DNA of 64,000 nucleotides from Sipunculus nudus (taxonomy: Eukaryota; Annelida; Sipuncula; Golfingiida; Sipunculidae), in NCBI GenBank assembly GCA_026874595.1, contig CM049313.1:59915159-59979158 (forward strand). Direction: 5' to 3'. Below, in pieces: positions 12,101 through 27,100 of the stretch (the first letter of the stretch is position 1; every line of letters begins with the position of its first letter). The notes beneath the pieces were generated by a model, which was not told the origin of the DNA, made no database searches, and was given only the letters and a program-made list of their open reading frames with translations. The position numbers and the translations under genes were made by a program.

Positions 12101-15100
12101 AGTCGCTGCGTAACTAATCAGCGCCCCCTATTGGAGTCCGGTACCATGGGGACCAAAGGTCATGTCCAGGTCATAGTTCCTCATGTGACAGAGTCCTACA
12201 GCACACAGGTATGTCAGTTAAGTATAATGGTTTTCATTTTTATCTCCCCTCCTCCAGGTGAGACAAGTGGTTTACAGTGCCATCTTCTGTCATCAGCCCC
12301 ATCATCTGTTATCTTGTTAGTCGTCTGAAGGATATCTTGTGAACATGATAACTTTTGAAGGGCTGCATTTTTACCTCCAAAATTTGAGACACAAATTGTT
12401 CCTTCCAAAATCTTGGACAATTTTAACATTGGTGAATTTGATCTTCATCTTCAAGGTCAAATCTGCTGAAATGTAAAATTTTTGTGAACCCCATAACTTT
12501 TGAAGTATTTCATATTTTACCTAAGATTTGGTACACAACTTGTTTCAACCAAGTTCTTGGATAAGTTCGAAAACCAATGACTTGACCTGGATCCTTGAGG
12601 TCTAGAAGCCAAATTATAGTTTTTGTCTTGTAAACACAATAATTTATGAAATGTTGTCTTTTTCCCTCATATTCGACACACAAGTTGTTTCCGCTGGGTT
12701 CTCGGTATAGTTTGGATACTGGTGTCCTTGACCTTGGTCAAATTTAAGTAATTTACAATTATTGTGAACCCGATAACCTTGGAAGTACTGAAGATTATTT
12801 CTTCAAATTTGACATATGAGTCTTCAAGGTAAAATCTGATGAAATCAAGAATCATTATTTTGAGATAGTGCATATTTAACCCCTAATGTTTTGGATTGGC
12901 CCATAGGGGAAATGTATCTCTATTTTTGCGCTGCAAAAATAAAGCCATTCTATATTGCCACCTGTTTTCTTTCCTAATTTTATCAATTAAATAATGTTGG
13001 AGTTCCATTGTTCTGCCTACTAAATTTCACCAGTGTTCTGCCTACTTTATCCTTACCAGGGATATTTGAGTGTTGAGTACTTCCCTCAAGAACAACTGGT
13101 TGTGTGGTCACTGATCAAGTTGTGTCCTCTTACCTTTTCACCACAATACTTGACAATCAGGAATTCAGGAATTCAGTATTATGGTATCTTTGAGCATACA
13201 GATATTTCATATCCTAAGATAACTTTTTCTACCAGATTCTGTGGCCTAGTGGTAGATCACAGAACTCTGAACTTGGAGATTGTTAGCTTGAAACTAAGCA
13301 GAGGAGTGGTGATATTTTGTTTTCGTGTTCCCTCACCAAGAGAGAGTACTCTGTAGGCTTGATGGGAAGGCTGTGCCCTACAGTCTTGTTCCATTCCCAG
13401 ATGAGTGCACCTTTTTTGGGTTGTCAATGTTATGACACAGCAGTGGGGAAATTATACACCCAGGATCTGCTGGTGATTAAGTCACCAGGATTGGATATCA
13501 CAAGGATATGAATGAGATGGAGTGTTTGCTGCCTCCCTGTCATGTATTTTTAAATGGAATGGAAATCAACAGATGTACAAACTTATTTAAGTGAACACTT
13601 TAAAATTATTTGAAAAAATTGATTTTTTTATCGGTATCCTCCGTCATGCACCAATATCACATATTCTCCTTGTTCATGTGATACTATGATATCTTATTGA
13701 ACATCTTTTTAATCTGCCTAATGGGTGGTGAGTTCATTTGATGTTTTATTTATGTCCAAGTGCACTGGTCATACTTTATGTCAAGTAATATAAAAATTTC
13801 ATTCTTTAAATTCAGCTCTAAAACTGTTTTATGTGTGTACATCTACAAGTTTAGAATTTCAGTAAGATTAATTCTGATGATGTTTTAGTATGACTGTGTA
13901 ATCTCAGGTAACATTACGTTATATTATTCAGCGTGACCCACCTGATGAAGACATTCCTTACTGCACACTTAAGTCATTCCCAGCTGTCATTGAACATTGT
14001 ATACAGTGGGCCAGAGATAAGGTAAGTCCCAGTTCTAAATCTAATCCCATTAAGTGTGGATATATTAACTGCTCAGTATGCTCCAGAGGATTTTTAGTTT
14101 CTTATCAGTTTATCTTGATTGGTTTAATGCAGGATCACTGAAAAGATTATTAAACTTTCATAAAAACATGTGTGACTTTCAAAAATTATGCTTTTGTTAT
14201 TTTCTTTATGATGTTATGATACATAAAATGTGTGATGTCATTTTACAGTTTGAGAGTTCCTTTACTCAGAAACCTGCAATGTTCAACAAGTTCTGGTCAA
14301 CTCACCAGTCTCCTGCACAGGTAGTTCAGGTAGGTACAGGGTATCATCATGACAACTGGAGCAGGGAAACTACAGTTAGATATATAGCTTGTAACTTTGT
14401 TCGAATGTGCCTGTATGGTAACTTCAATGAGGAATCGTTTTGGAAAAAATACTTATAGAATATATTTTAAATCAGTGATGAAGGAAATTAAACAAAAATG
14501 AGGAGACTGATATTTGTGATAAAATTCAGGGAAAAGTAAAATATATAGTTGATCATTATAAAAATTATGTATGATTACTCAACAGTATGGGGAGTCCATT
14601 ATTACATCATAGGACTGATATGTTGGAGCAATGTTTATGTTGCATTAAGAACACAACTGAGGAACACTTTCAGATATTTGTTTTACTACATAATCAGTTA
14701 TTTTATCAAACTTCATTTTCATACCATTTATCATTTGTCAATAATTCATGGAAATTATATAGCGTTCATTAAGCAGTACCTTTTTGAAAAGAAAGACAAC
14801 AGATTTGAAATAAAAATTATACAAATGATTCCCAAATCACAAAGTCAATAGAAAATTAGTGTGTATTTTTTAAAGTGAAAGTCTCATCGTTTCCAATTAC
14901 AAAGATTTTAATAAATTTTTGTTTTTCAAAAATAACCAGATGCAACTTTTCACTTGAAAAGCACTGAGCTGCCTTTTTAAGAGTAAAAACAATTATTTTT
15001 TTAGGTTTTACAAGATGGAGATTCCATAGAGGGAGTAGTACAAGTCAGCAAGCTGCTCCACCGTAGGCCATCCACATGGGCTGACTGTGTCCTGCAGGCT

Positions 15101-18100
15101 AGACTCAAGTTTGAAAAATATTTTAATCATAAGGTATCTACAATTTACCATTCTAATTACATTTGAATCATTGTTTCCGAAAAGCTTAAAATCCCTGCTG
15201 AAACAATATTAAAAAAGTAGACCAGTATCCTTTGGGTTGAAGAGACCCAGCAAAGTACAGGAGTAAGGTGATTAGTATAATCCTTAAATATACGTTATAG
15301 TACGTTATGTTATAGTACGTTATGTTATAGTACGTTATGTTATAGTACGTTATGTAGCTTGTGCAGTTCAGAGCTTAGTATAATCCTTAAATATACGTTA
15401 TAGTACGTTATGTTATGGTACGTTATGTTATAGTACGTTATGTTATAGTACGTTATGTTATAGTACGTTATGTTATAGTACGTTATGTTATAGTACATTA
15501 TGTTATAGTACGTTATGTTATAGATAGTTATGTTATAGTACGTTATGTAGCTTGTGCAGTTCAGAGCTTAGTATAATCCTTAAATATACGTTATAGTATG
15601 TTATGTAGCTTGTGCAGTTCAGAGCTTAGTATAATCCTTAAATATACGTTATAGTACGTTATGTAGCTTGTGCAGTTCAGAGCTTAGTATAATCCTTAAA
15701 TATACGTTATAGTACGTTATGTAGCTTGTGCAGTTCAGAGTTTAGTATAATCCTTAAATATAAGTTATAGTATGTTATGTAGCTTGTGCAGTTCAGAGCA
15801 TCAAATGACGGAAAAGTAACATCGACAGATATATGTGACACAGAGGTGGCATTGTAAAGTTCCTGTCTTTAATAATTTTTAGCTCAGCTGACTTTCAGTC
15901 ATGCTGAGCTATAGCGATCACTCTTTGTCCGTCGTCCATCTGTCCCTTAACCTGGCACAAATCGTAACCGCCGGACTTACAATCTTGTAACTTGACATTC
16001 TGAGAGGTCGATGAAAAATCTCCTTGGAAACCAGAAATTAGGTCTCTGTTACCCATATCCTTCGAGCTATTGCGCCCCAAAGTACATATTGATCATGAGA
16101 TGTTCCATCAGTTCCTGCAGACTGGTGGCGCCACCTGTATTTTTCGATTTTTTAAGAATTTTTTTCTCTATTTTTGAGACCTTTAAAAATGTGAACATCT
16201 GTTAACAGGGCACAAATCGTAAAGACTGGACCTAGAATCTTCATTTGTTGACACAGTGAGAGACCTATGAAAAGTCTCCATAGAAACCAGAAATTAGGTC
16301 TCCGTTACCCAAATCATTTGAGCTATGGGGCCCCAAAGTACCCCCCAGAATTGTCAAAAATTTCATAAAAAAACTTCAAAATCTCATTAACTACATCACT
16401 GATGGTCATAATTTTTGGCATACATATTGATCATTAGATGTTTCATCAGTTTCTGCAGACTGGTGGCGCCACCTATATCTTTCGATATTTCACGAATTGT
16501 TTTCTCTATTTTTAGACCTTTAAAAATGTGAACATCTGTTAACAGGGCACAAATCGTAAAGACTGGACCTAGAATCTTCATTCTTGACACACAGGGAGAC
16601 CCATGAAAAGTCTCCATGAAAACCTGAAATTAGGTCTCTGTTACCCATATCCTTTGAGCTGTGGGGCTCCCACTTACCCCCCAGAATAATGGAAAATTTG
16701 ATAAAAAAACTGCAACATCTCAATAACTACAACACTGATGGTCATGATTTTTGGCATACATATTGATCAAGAGGTGTTCCATCAGTTTCTGCAGACTGGG
16801 TGCGCCACCTCTATTTTTTCATATTTTTACAAATTTTTTTCTCTATTTATGAGACTTTTAAGGATGTAGTTATCTGTCAACAGGGTACAAATCTTAACGA
16901 CTGAACCTAGAATCTTCATTCTTGACACACAGGGAGACCCATGAAAAGTCTCCATGGAAACCTGAAATTAGGTCTCTGTTACCCATATCCTTTGAGCAAT
17001 GGCACTCCAAAGTACAGCTCAGAATAATGGAAAATTTGATACAAAAGCTGAAGTATCTAAACAACTAATACAGAGATCACCATAATTGTTTGCATGGATA
17101 TTGATCATGGAATGTTTCATCAGTTTCTGCAGACTGATGGCACCACGTATATTTGTTCAGGTTTTTTATACGAATTTTTTTCTCTACTTTTGCGACCTTT
17201 AAAGATATGAACATCTGTTAACAGGGCACAAATTGTATAGACTGTACCTAGAATCTTCATTCTTGACACACAGGGAGATCCATGAAAAGTCTCCATGGAA
17301 AATGAAATTAGGTCTCTGTTACCCATATCCTTTAAGCTATAGGACTCCGAAGTATCCCTAAGAATAATGAACAATTTGATACAAAAACTGCAGTATCTCA
17401 ATAACTACAACACTGATGGTCATGATTTTTGGCATACATATTGATCATGAGGTGTTCCATCAGTTTCTGCAGACTGGGTGCGCCACCTCTATTTTTTCAA
17501 ATTTTTACAAATTTTTTTCTCTATTTTTGAGACCTTTAAAGATGTGGTTATCTGTCAACAGGGTACAAATCATAACAACTGGACCTAGAATCTGCATTTT
17601 TGTCATGCAAGGAGGCCCATGAAAAGTGTCTGTGGAAACCTGAAATTAGGTCTCTGTTTCCCCATATCCTTCAAGCTATAGGACTCTGAAGTATCCCTCA
17701 GAATAATGAACAATTTGATACAAAAGCTGAAGTATCTGAACAACTAATGCAGAGATCACCATGATTCTTTGGATGGATATTGTTTATGGAGTGTTTCATC
17801 AGTTTCTGCAGACTGGTGGTTCCATCTATATTTTATTCAATTTTTCGAATTTTTTTCTCTATTTTTGAGACCTTTAAGGATGCTGTCATCTGTTTACATG
17901 GCACAAGTTGTAACAACTAATGCAGAGATCACCATGATTCTTTGCATGCATATTGACCATTAAGTCTTTTTATTAGTTTCTGCAGACTGGTGGAGCCACT
18001 TGTATTTTTTACGCACTTTTTCTCTATTTTTGAGTTATATATAAATACAGACACAATTTTGGCCTGTTGGTTAATCTGTTTGATGCTTCAGTTGAATGGG

Positions 18101-21100
18101 TATATACTACCATTCAGATGATAAAATTTCCTTTTGCGAATCTCTTCCCAGTCAGCTGAGCGTCATGACCCATGGGTCACTTGTTTAATTAGATATAAAT
18201 TATTTATGATAAAATGGACTGTTGATAAGAAAATTTTTAGTTATGAATGGTTTGATAAATGGGTAATGTTACACAAATGTTATATTATTTTTTTATTTTA
18301 TTTTATAAGATCTTGTAAACTAATTATATATCTGAGTATTGGCAATGCTGTTAAGCTATCATATTCAGCATTCAGAGATAAGGCAACAATTAAATGTACT
18401 TATATATTATGTTATATTCAATGAATTTGGTATTCATGACTTCAGTATATATCAGATATTTCATTCCTGTAGGCAAAGAATTTGTTACATGCATTCCCAC
18501 TCGACACCCGGTTAAAAGATGGAAGTGAGTTCATTAAATATTTTTGTTATTTTATTTTTCAATAATATTACTTATCTTTGCCTGGAAAGGCCAGTTGCTG
18601 ATCAGCTGATATTCTTTTATAAATAGTTTTTTAACTGCTTTTGAAAGAATTTGTTAATCTAAAGTATGTTTTTCACAATTTAACATAAACCATTCGATTA
18701 TCATGTGATAAATTGTCTAATAAATACTCTGTTTCATTTTATGACTTAAATTAATTTTTCATCAGCATACAAACACCAGTGTTCATATTTTTAACCAGAG
18801 CCTTTTCCATGAAGACATATTACTATAATACTGAAACATGTATGGGCATGTCATTATTCCTTTAAGAATTTCTTTCAAGGAATTCAAATTAAATAATTAA
18901 ACAATATATACTTAAATACTGTGTATAAGTATTATCTTTGTTTGAAAATGAAATATTACAATTTCATTTCTTTCAGGTTTGTTTTGGCAGTCACCCAAGA
19001 GACCACCCAAACCTGTAGTATTTGATAGCAAAAATGAAATGTAAGTGAAGATTTTATCACCTAAGATGTGCTCTGTCTTTCAAACGGAAATGGCTGAAAT
19101 TTTACTTGTGTGCATCAGTGCTCTTAAGTTCAGCATACTGAGTGTAATTCTGTCATTGTTTAGAACATTTGTGACTTAAAAAGTCTTGTCCACTAGGATC
19201 AAATGGTCGTAAGCATATCACCAATTTAGATAACTAATTTATTTTTTTAATATAAGAATCAAAAAGAGATAATTGTACTAAATTAAACCTCCACTGCAGG
19301 ACCACAAGTTGTACCAGTAAACGTTGTTTTCAGACTTTTCAGACAAAGGAAGATAAAAAGATAGTCTGATATCACTGACAATGTCAGGCTCATCTGACTT
19401 CACCTTCCTGACTTTCCACGCCTTTTCATTCTTGTAGTTTTTTCTTGGCACCATTGTCAAGGGTCTTAGCAGAGAGGACATTCTGAACAAGAACAGAACC
19501 TGCAACCTTTTGGTCACTAATCCACAGCCCTAACCATTTCACAACTAACCTTAATAAATAGTAAAATGATTGTTTATGATCATTAATGGCTGTCATGATA
19601 GTTTTGTTGTCATGTCATAGAGGTAGACAGTACTAAATGTCATGGGGATTTCACTTCATGTACAGTAGGACCTGTTTTATAGGACCACTTTTGGGAATGG
19701 TAAAAAGTTGTCTTAATTCATAGATGGTCTTATTAGACCAGTCAGGTATAACCAAAATACTTGCTTATGGATTATTCAAGGGTGGTCTTAATAAGCAGGT
19801 GGTCTTATTTTTGAGGTGGTCTCTCTGACAGGTCTCACTGAATGTATAATTGAGATATGTTTCTTCTATATTTTAGATAGGGATGATGTTAATCCTTGTA
19901 TTATTGTTCATGGTGAGAAATAATTGTAACTGAAGCCTCAGTTGTAGAAAAAAAAATATAAAATAACAGACAGAAATTAACTGAAATAATTATTTCATGG
20001 AAAAATACTGTAAATTATACACCAAATAGACTGAGTGTTCACTGAAATTCTGTCCAAGATATGATGAACCCATCTTAGTTTTTTCATTTTGATGTTAGAT
20101 CCCTAACCTCCTACCAGTCTTGCAGTGATACTGTGTCCCTTGCTGTTACAGTCATATGAGTTTTATAAGAAGCACAGCCCACCTTTATGCTGTCATCTGT
20201 GGCGTTAAATGGACAGAACAGGTAAATGTTGGCATCTTTTAATTCTTTAAATTAGAAAAATTCCTAAAAAGGAATATGTTTTGTAATATGATAAATTTAT
20301 GTCATATTTATGAAAATTTCTTTTCTGATATCTAATATAATCCATGAATAATATTATATTAAATATTAAAAATTAACCTATATCCATTTATGTCATTATT
20401 TTGATATTCTTAGTTTATGATATGTTTTCATGATATGTTTTATGATATTAATCTTTCGTGTTTATTGTCTTCTCTTTTTTAATCTGTTCATTCTCTTTTA
20501 TTCTGAAGTGAAATATATTCTTGGTTCTAGGTGTACTTTTTGATAATGTTCATTATTCACCCTAGATGAGTTAATTTTTTTGTAATTTTTTGGTTCTGAT
20601 CAGTCATATTTACATTTTCATTTTTATGATGTAATATGTAATTAAGATAATAAGGTAATCACATCTTGATAGTTTTAATGGTTGTGGAACTAATTATGAA
20701 AGAAAATGTGTAAATGATATCTTTTTTTACATATTTTCAGGATACCAGTATATCCAACCTAAATGAAATTTTACTAGGCATTAAAGTCCCAGACTTCAGA
20801 CCATCATCAAAGGTAAGCAAAGTAATTCACTTTGATAATAATAGTAATGATAATAGTAATGATAATAATAGTCATAATAATAATCATAATAATCTTAATA
20901 ATAGTAATAATTATTAATAATAACATAGTAGAACATCTGTACCCCCTTTAAATGAGTGATAAAATTTTAAGAAATGCTGAATATCATAAAATGTTTTATT
21001 ATTATTCACAAAAATGAACTTCATACAATGGAATAGTTTGAGCCATACAGGTAACAACAATTATAAAACGTACCTTTCAGTACCAGAAGGACTGAGCCAA

Positions 21101-24100
21101 AAGGAAAATTGTTCAAAACTTTAAAAATACTTATGGGCACATACTGCACAGATTGAATAAAGGGTCTGTTTGCATTTGATTGTGTATCTAAATGCAGGTG
21201 CAGTGAAACATGAAACTCTTATATTGGTGGATCAATATGTAGTGACCTAAATTAACTGTAGTCCTAATAAATGGGAAAACAAACATGCAACACAATTTTT
21301 GTGTTATTCTTATTTTTCATTGTTTCTGTAATTGTATTAAGATCTGTTGTATATTACTATGTATCAGCTTATAGAAACTGATGAGTCAGCAAAAAAGACT
21401 GATGAGCCTGACACCACCGGAGATGACATCTTAGAGTCTGCACACAGGATTCGGCCCAAAATCAACTCTACCTCAGGTCTGTCATTGATGAAAATTGATG
21501 AACTATTTATTATTTTTTATAATTATATATTATAATTAGTGAATTATCTTGGGTTAGACTTGAAACTAACAGTACTTGACCCATTATAGGATCAGAATGC
21601 TGATATCATTATATCATTACTGAGTCCCTTAATCATGACCCTTAATTCCTACATTTGAGGGTGTATCTAATACCTGGAGATCTCCGGCCGGAGATCAAAA
21701 TAAAACCCGGAGATCGCGATATCTTAATTAATAAGGCAGCAATTTGTATTAAACCTTCCCATTGACACTTCTAAATGACATCCACATCGAATATGATACT
21801 TAATTTAAAAGTGCACAAGGTATTTATTCAGTTATCCACGGAAACCTCACCCATTGCCATGTTTCATGATTTTACTTTAATATTATTCCACATATGTATC
21901 AATTTGTCTTCTATTAACTTTAATAAAATTGTGTGATATATTACATAATGTGAAATTAATAAGGTAACAGTGAGAGAGAGAGTGAGAGGGAGGAAAGAAA
22001 GAGAGAGAGAGAGAGATAGACAGGGAGAAAAAGAGTGGAGAATGGGTGATGGTAGGAGATTTAGGGAAACATATTTAGACTATATGTGTGTGTTTGGGTG
22101 TGAGAGAGAGAGAGAGAAGGGGGGGTGAGAAAAAATGAGAATGAGAGATGGTAGGACATATAGGGAAGCGTATTAAGATTGTGTGTTGGAGAGAGAGAGA
22201 GAGGTTACACTATTAATATAACTACAGAAAGCAAGAAAGTGGAACTGCTCATATTTTCAAACTAAGGGGTTTCTTTAGTGGGCCGTACGATCAAAGGATA
22301 ATAGGATTACAGCACTTCAAATAGCTACAAAGGATTAATTACCCTGCTGGGGTCTATTGGCCATCACTGTCCGTACATAAACAATATTACTCCATAAATG
22401 AATTTGTTTGCCTTCAACGTTGCGCAACAGAAATTAATGAGTTTAATTAGTTTATTATTAAATAGCAAAATTGGCCATGTCTCTGGATGAGCCACAACGT
22501 TAATGAGGTTTGCCAGTAATAACTGTGTACACACCAGCACCTGCCTGAAAGCCCAGGCGGGCCGGGAAGTGAATCCATAATTTAGTAATCAATTAACTTT
22601 GATGGGGGTATCCTCGCGTTGCCCTTTTTTTATAATTATATTTTAAACATGTTAAATTCTGGTCTTAGTGCCGAATAAGTAAACCACACTTTTGACATAG
22701 TTTTTATAGGTTTTATAATTTCGATATTTCAATATTAAGTAAACCACATATTTGACATACTATTTTATATGTTTTATAATTTCTATATTTCCATATTTAA
22801 TGCATACCCTTTATACCATAAAAAACATAAGGATAGTTGAGGTTACGATAATTTCTATATGTAAATATCAAATTAAACTATTTTATATATTATCACATAT
22901 TTTACTATAAAATTTATACTAAAAGAAAATATTCTGTATAATATGCAAGATAATATAATTAGTTATAAACATATTACAAACATTCTAGAGTTTTCAGAAA
23001 TAGAAAATTTGTAAACAGAATAAATGATTAGTTTTTTTAACAATATACGTATTTTAGTGACAGTTCCAGTCAATTAGAGTCGTAAACAATATGACATATC
23101 AGAGAGGGGAAGTCAGACATGTATGTGGCGGCATCTGTTGTGGCGAGTGGGAATCAGTGGGAAGCACTCATTGGCGGATCTCCGGGCCAGATGGCGGTCT
23201 CCGGACGATCTCTGGGTCGTCTCCGGTTGAGGTTTCCGTGGATAACTGAATAAATACCTTGTGCACTTGCAAAGTAAGTATCATATTTGATGGGGATGTC
23301 GTTTAGAAGTGTCAAGGGGAACGTTTAATACTAATTGCTGCCTTATTAATTAAGATATCGCGATCTATGGGATTTATTTTGATCTCCGGCCGGAGATCTC
23401 CGGGTTTTAGATACACCCTTCATTTGACTTGTGACATCCTGGTTTTTGTCTGTACACAATGCTCCCATGAGCAATTTTGATATTTTTGAGTTTTATAAGG
23501 GCATGGAAGTAAATAAGGAAAGTACTCCTAGGAGAGTGTCAAGGTGGAAATATATCCATGGTGAGAGTTTGGTAGGCAATTGGAAGAGTGATCTTTAGAT
23601 GACCACACTGTCAACGACAAATTATACTAGGATTACTGTCAGCTCTACTGTCATAAAATATTACATAAAAATTATATAATTTAGTCTGGAGTTCATAATT
23701 TCTTATTTCCATTTTACCTAACATCAATTGAAAATCATACAATTAATCTGATCAGATTATTTATGCAGGAGCGACATGAATTCAGTGCATTTGTTTGAAT
23801 GATTTTATTGATACAAGATAGTACAAAATTCACAGTGATCATGAAGTGAATACAGAGAATCAAAGAGATTGAGCACAAGACTGAAGGGTTAGGTTTGCCT
23901 GTTCCCATGACATAAGTGCATTTGAATTCTGTGCATGTAATTTGTTGTACAGGTAACACTGGACTAGTAAGAAGATTTTTCCCTCCTTTTTTCAGCTTTC
24001 AGCCAGATGTTCCCTGCAACGTTTGAGAAGGATGACGACAGTAATGGCCACATTGATTTCATCACCGCTGCTTCAGTGAGTTTATGTTAGGAATGCAGCA

Positions 24101-27100
24101 TACTTGATTATAACTACGCAGAAAAAATAGAACATGTAACACTGCATGAATTTTCTGACATCTGGCCCAAAATGTAACAAGTGATGACAAAAACTGATCT
24201 TGTTTCTTTGGGGTTTTCTTTGCATTGTTTATTGATTTGGTTTTTAGCTCATCTGAGCTATAGTCGTGGTCCATTGTCCGTCGTCCGTCTGGATGTCCAT
24301 CCGTAAGACTGGTACATTTCGACACCATTGGACCTACAAATCTGAAATTTGGCACACAGTTAGATGTCCCCAAAATCTCCTACCATACAGAAAATTGGAT
24401 CAATAGGACTTTGTTCCTTCTAGATATTAAGGAAAAACCTCAGTTTTTTATTAGAAATCTATTTTCACACTTCAGGACTGCCTAATATCAAAACCACTCA
24501 TCTGGTTTTCTTCATATTTACCATAAATATTCCTCTATATATTACTATGTACATGCCAGAAATTAAGTCAGTATTATTTAATTTAAAAAAGTTATGGGCC
24601 CAAACATAATGGACTTTGTAAAAAAATAAGGAAAGATATTTGGTCACTTAAGACCAAAAGTGTTAAAGGTATAGGGACTTTTTTTCAGTTATACAACTTT
24701 AATAAATCAAAATTTAATTGTATACCAAAAATTAGATCAAAATCTGTTAAATTTTTTTAAATATTGGCAAAAATGTAAAATTGTTACCTTAAATTTTGCC
24801 CAATTTTGGCCACGGCACGTTTTTTTCCTTTAAGTACTGTGGATTTAATTTTCACAGCATGTACACATAAGGATTTAATCTTAAAAATAAAAGCTGCAAA
24901 ATTAGGCTAGTTATTGAATTTTTTTTTTAGGCTCTTGTTGTATTCCCATACATTGTCAAGCAGTCCACTTTGGTGACTGTAGGTCATTCAGTGCAGCTCT
25001 CTATGCTCCCAAGGCTGTTGGCATAATGTTATGCAATCCCATCACTAGGGCAAGCCCTCTCTCCACTGAGTTGAGCTTGATCAGGCTGTCTGCAGTTAAT
25101 ACCATACCACAGTGAGCCTTTTTCTCTGACACCCCCCCCCCCCCCACCACATTTAATTGACAGACCTGAATTATGAACTAGATGAATCTTACAATTAACA
25201 TTTTGTCAGTAACAAGCGGTAACATCGGAGACCCCTCCCCCACCCACCCCTTCAATACACAGGACTAATAAACAAGATAAATCTTATAATTTTAATGTTA
25301 AATAAATTCTTTTTGATGAGACGTGGACAATTTTGATTTTTTTAAAGAAAAAAATTTCAGGAATTTTATCCTAATATTCAAATGTGATAAAATATAAGGA
25401 TCTTAATTAAGTGCTGACAAGATTTAAGAGGATATAAATTCTTTGTAGCATTTCATTCATGTCTCTTAAAGTTGGCGGGGCCTAGGTGTGAATAACACTG
25501 TTAACATAGTATTAAAATTAGGATTATTGGTCAAACTTTGTGGGATTAATTTTTAACTTTTATGGCCATATGTTTAACTTTTGAAAACTTAATTACCTTC
25601 ACACATTATTTATGAAATGTTACTTTTTTGTAACACTTACCGTAGGCCTATTTGTTCCCTTGGTGCATCACTAAATGGTTTAGCTGACGTCCATTATTCT
25701 ATAATTTACAGAGTTTCATTTTAGCAGGGCCATTTTCTCATAGCTTTTCTAATGATAATATACATGAAAAACCAAAAGAATTAAAAATATTTTGCAGTTA
25801 CTAATATTTTCCAAAATTCAGCTGAGGGATGTGACCCATGGGTCCCTTGTTTCTGTCTGTCTGTCCCTATGTTTGTCTGTCTGTCAGGTTTTCATTTCTA
25901 TGCAATAAATTTCCTAAATATTATCCAATTTCATTCATATTTTTGCCAGTGTTTGCTCTCATGCATACCTTGATTGGGATTGGTTTTGGAGTGTCGGTCT
26001 GAAAATTGACCATCTCCAGCTCCAAAACAAACAAAAAATTTCTCTTTTCTTCCCAATTCACAACCAAAATTATGACATGTAGAGACATCTTCAGGCTTCA
26101 ATGAAGGCTAAAACACAGGCACTATGACATGTGGAGACATCTTCAGGGGAAAATAAAAACTAAAACATTGAGAAGGCATAACAAGAGGCCGAAGGTGGGA
26201 CATAAATTCCACAAATTTACTTGTTAGCATATACAATAAAACCTCCTTGTGTCGAACTTGCTTAAGTCAAATACCCTGCTTATGTCAAAGTTACAGACTC
26301 GATATTCTAGACAACTCTAGTTAAATTATTACAAAATAAAACCGGCTCGTGACGAACCCCGGATGTGTCGAAGGTTTCTGAGGGTCCCTTCGACACAACG
26401 AGGTTTCACTGTATATACATTAAGCAGCCTCCCAATCTCATACACTGACAGACATGTAAGATACATTTAAAGGACCAACAATTTGCTTTTTCAAGGGGCT
26501 GCCTTATGTGATCATAACAAAGCAGAAGGGAACAATAAAGGTCATGATTTGTAGTTGAGACACAAGTTTTGTGTTAATCTCCTAGTCTATTGCCTTCATT
26601 GCTTGGTGAAGGGTTTGAACTGGTGACCTTAAGTTCTAAAATCCAACACTTGATATACTGATGGAATGTACTTATGCATTTCAAGACAGTGTGACATTTT
26701 TTGTTTTATATTTGACAGAATCTTCGAGCATCCATGTACAATATCGAGCCAGCTGACCGTCTGAAGACCAAAAGGATTGCCGGGAAGATTGTACCAGCCA
26801 TAGCAACGACAACAGCTGCTGTAGCAGGCCTGGTAAGTTCTTTTTCTGCAGTATATAGCATTAATCCATAAACCACTATCGAGCACAGTATTGATAGTCA
26901 CTGTCTGTGGTACTTTTGCTAATTTTTCCAGAAGCTTAGACACCTGCCAAATGTAAATTTAACTGTAGGTGGTATTGTCGTTTTAGTCTGTCTTTCTTTA
27001 GTTGTTTGTATGTAGGTTGTATGACACCTGATTGTATTGTAAGGACTTAATAGAAATGCATAAGGTACAAACTTAGCAGAAATAATGAACAACAGTACAG

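Noticed and set aside
15290-15800. CRISPR-like regular array
   Set aside because: Repeats are directly adjacent, with no unique spacers, and the window is eukaryotic with spliced genes; it is a satellite.
20714-20917. Asn-rich extension of the UBA6 exon at 20741-20812
   Set aside because: A GTAAGC donor at 20813 ends the exon; the rest is microsatellite.
21655-23425. Long inverted repeat as a hairpin-RNA gene
   Set aside because: Terminal sequence and possible target duplication fit a foldback transposon better, and no promoter is visible.
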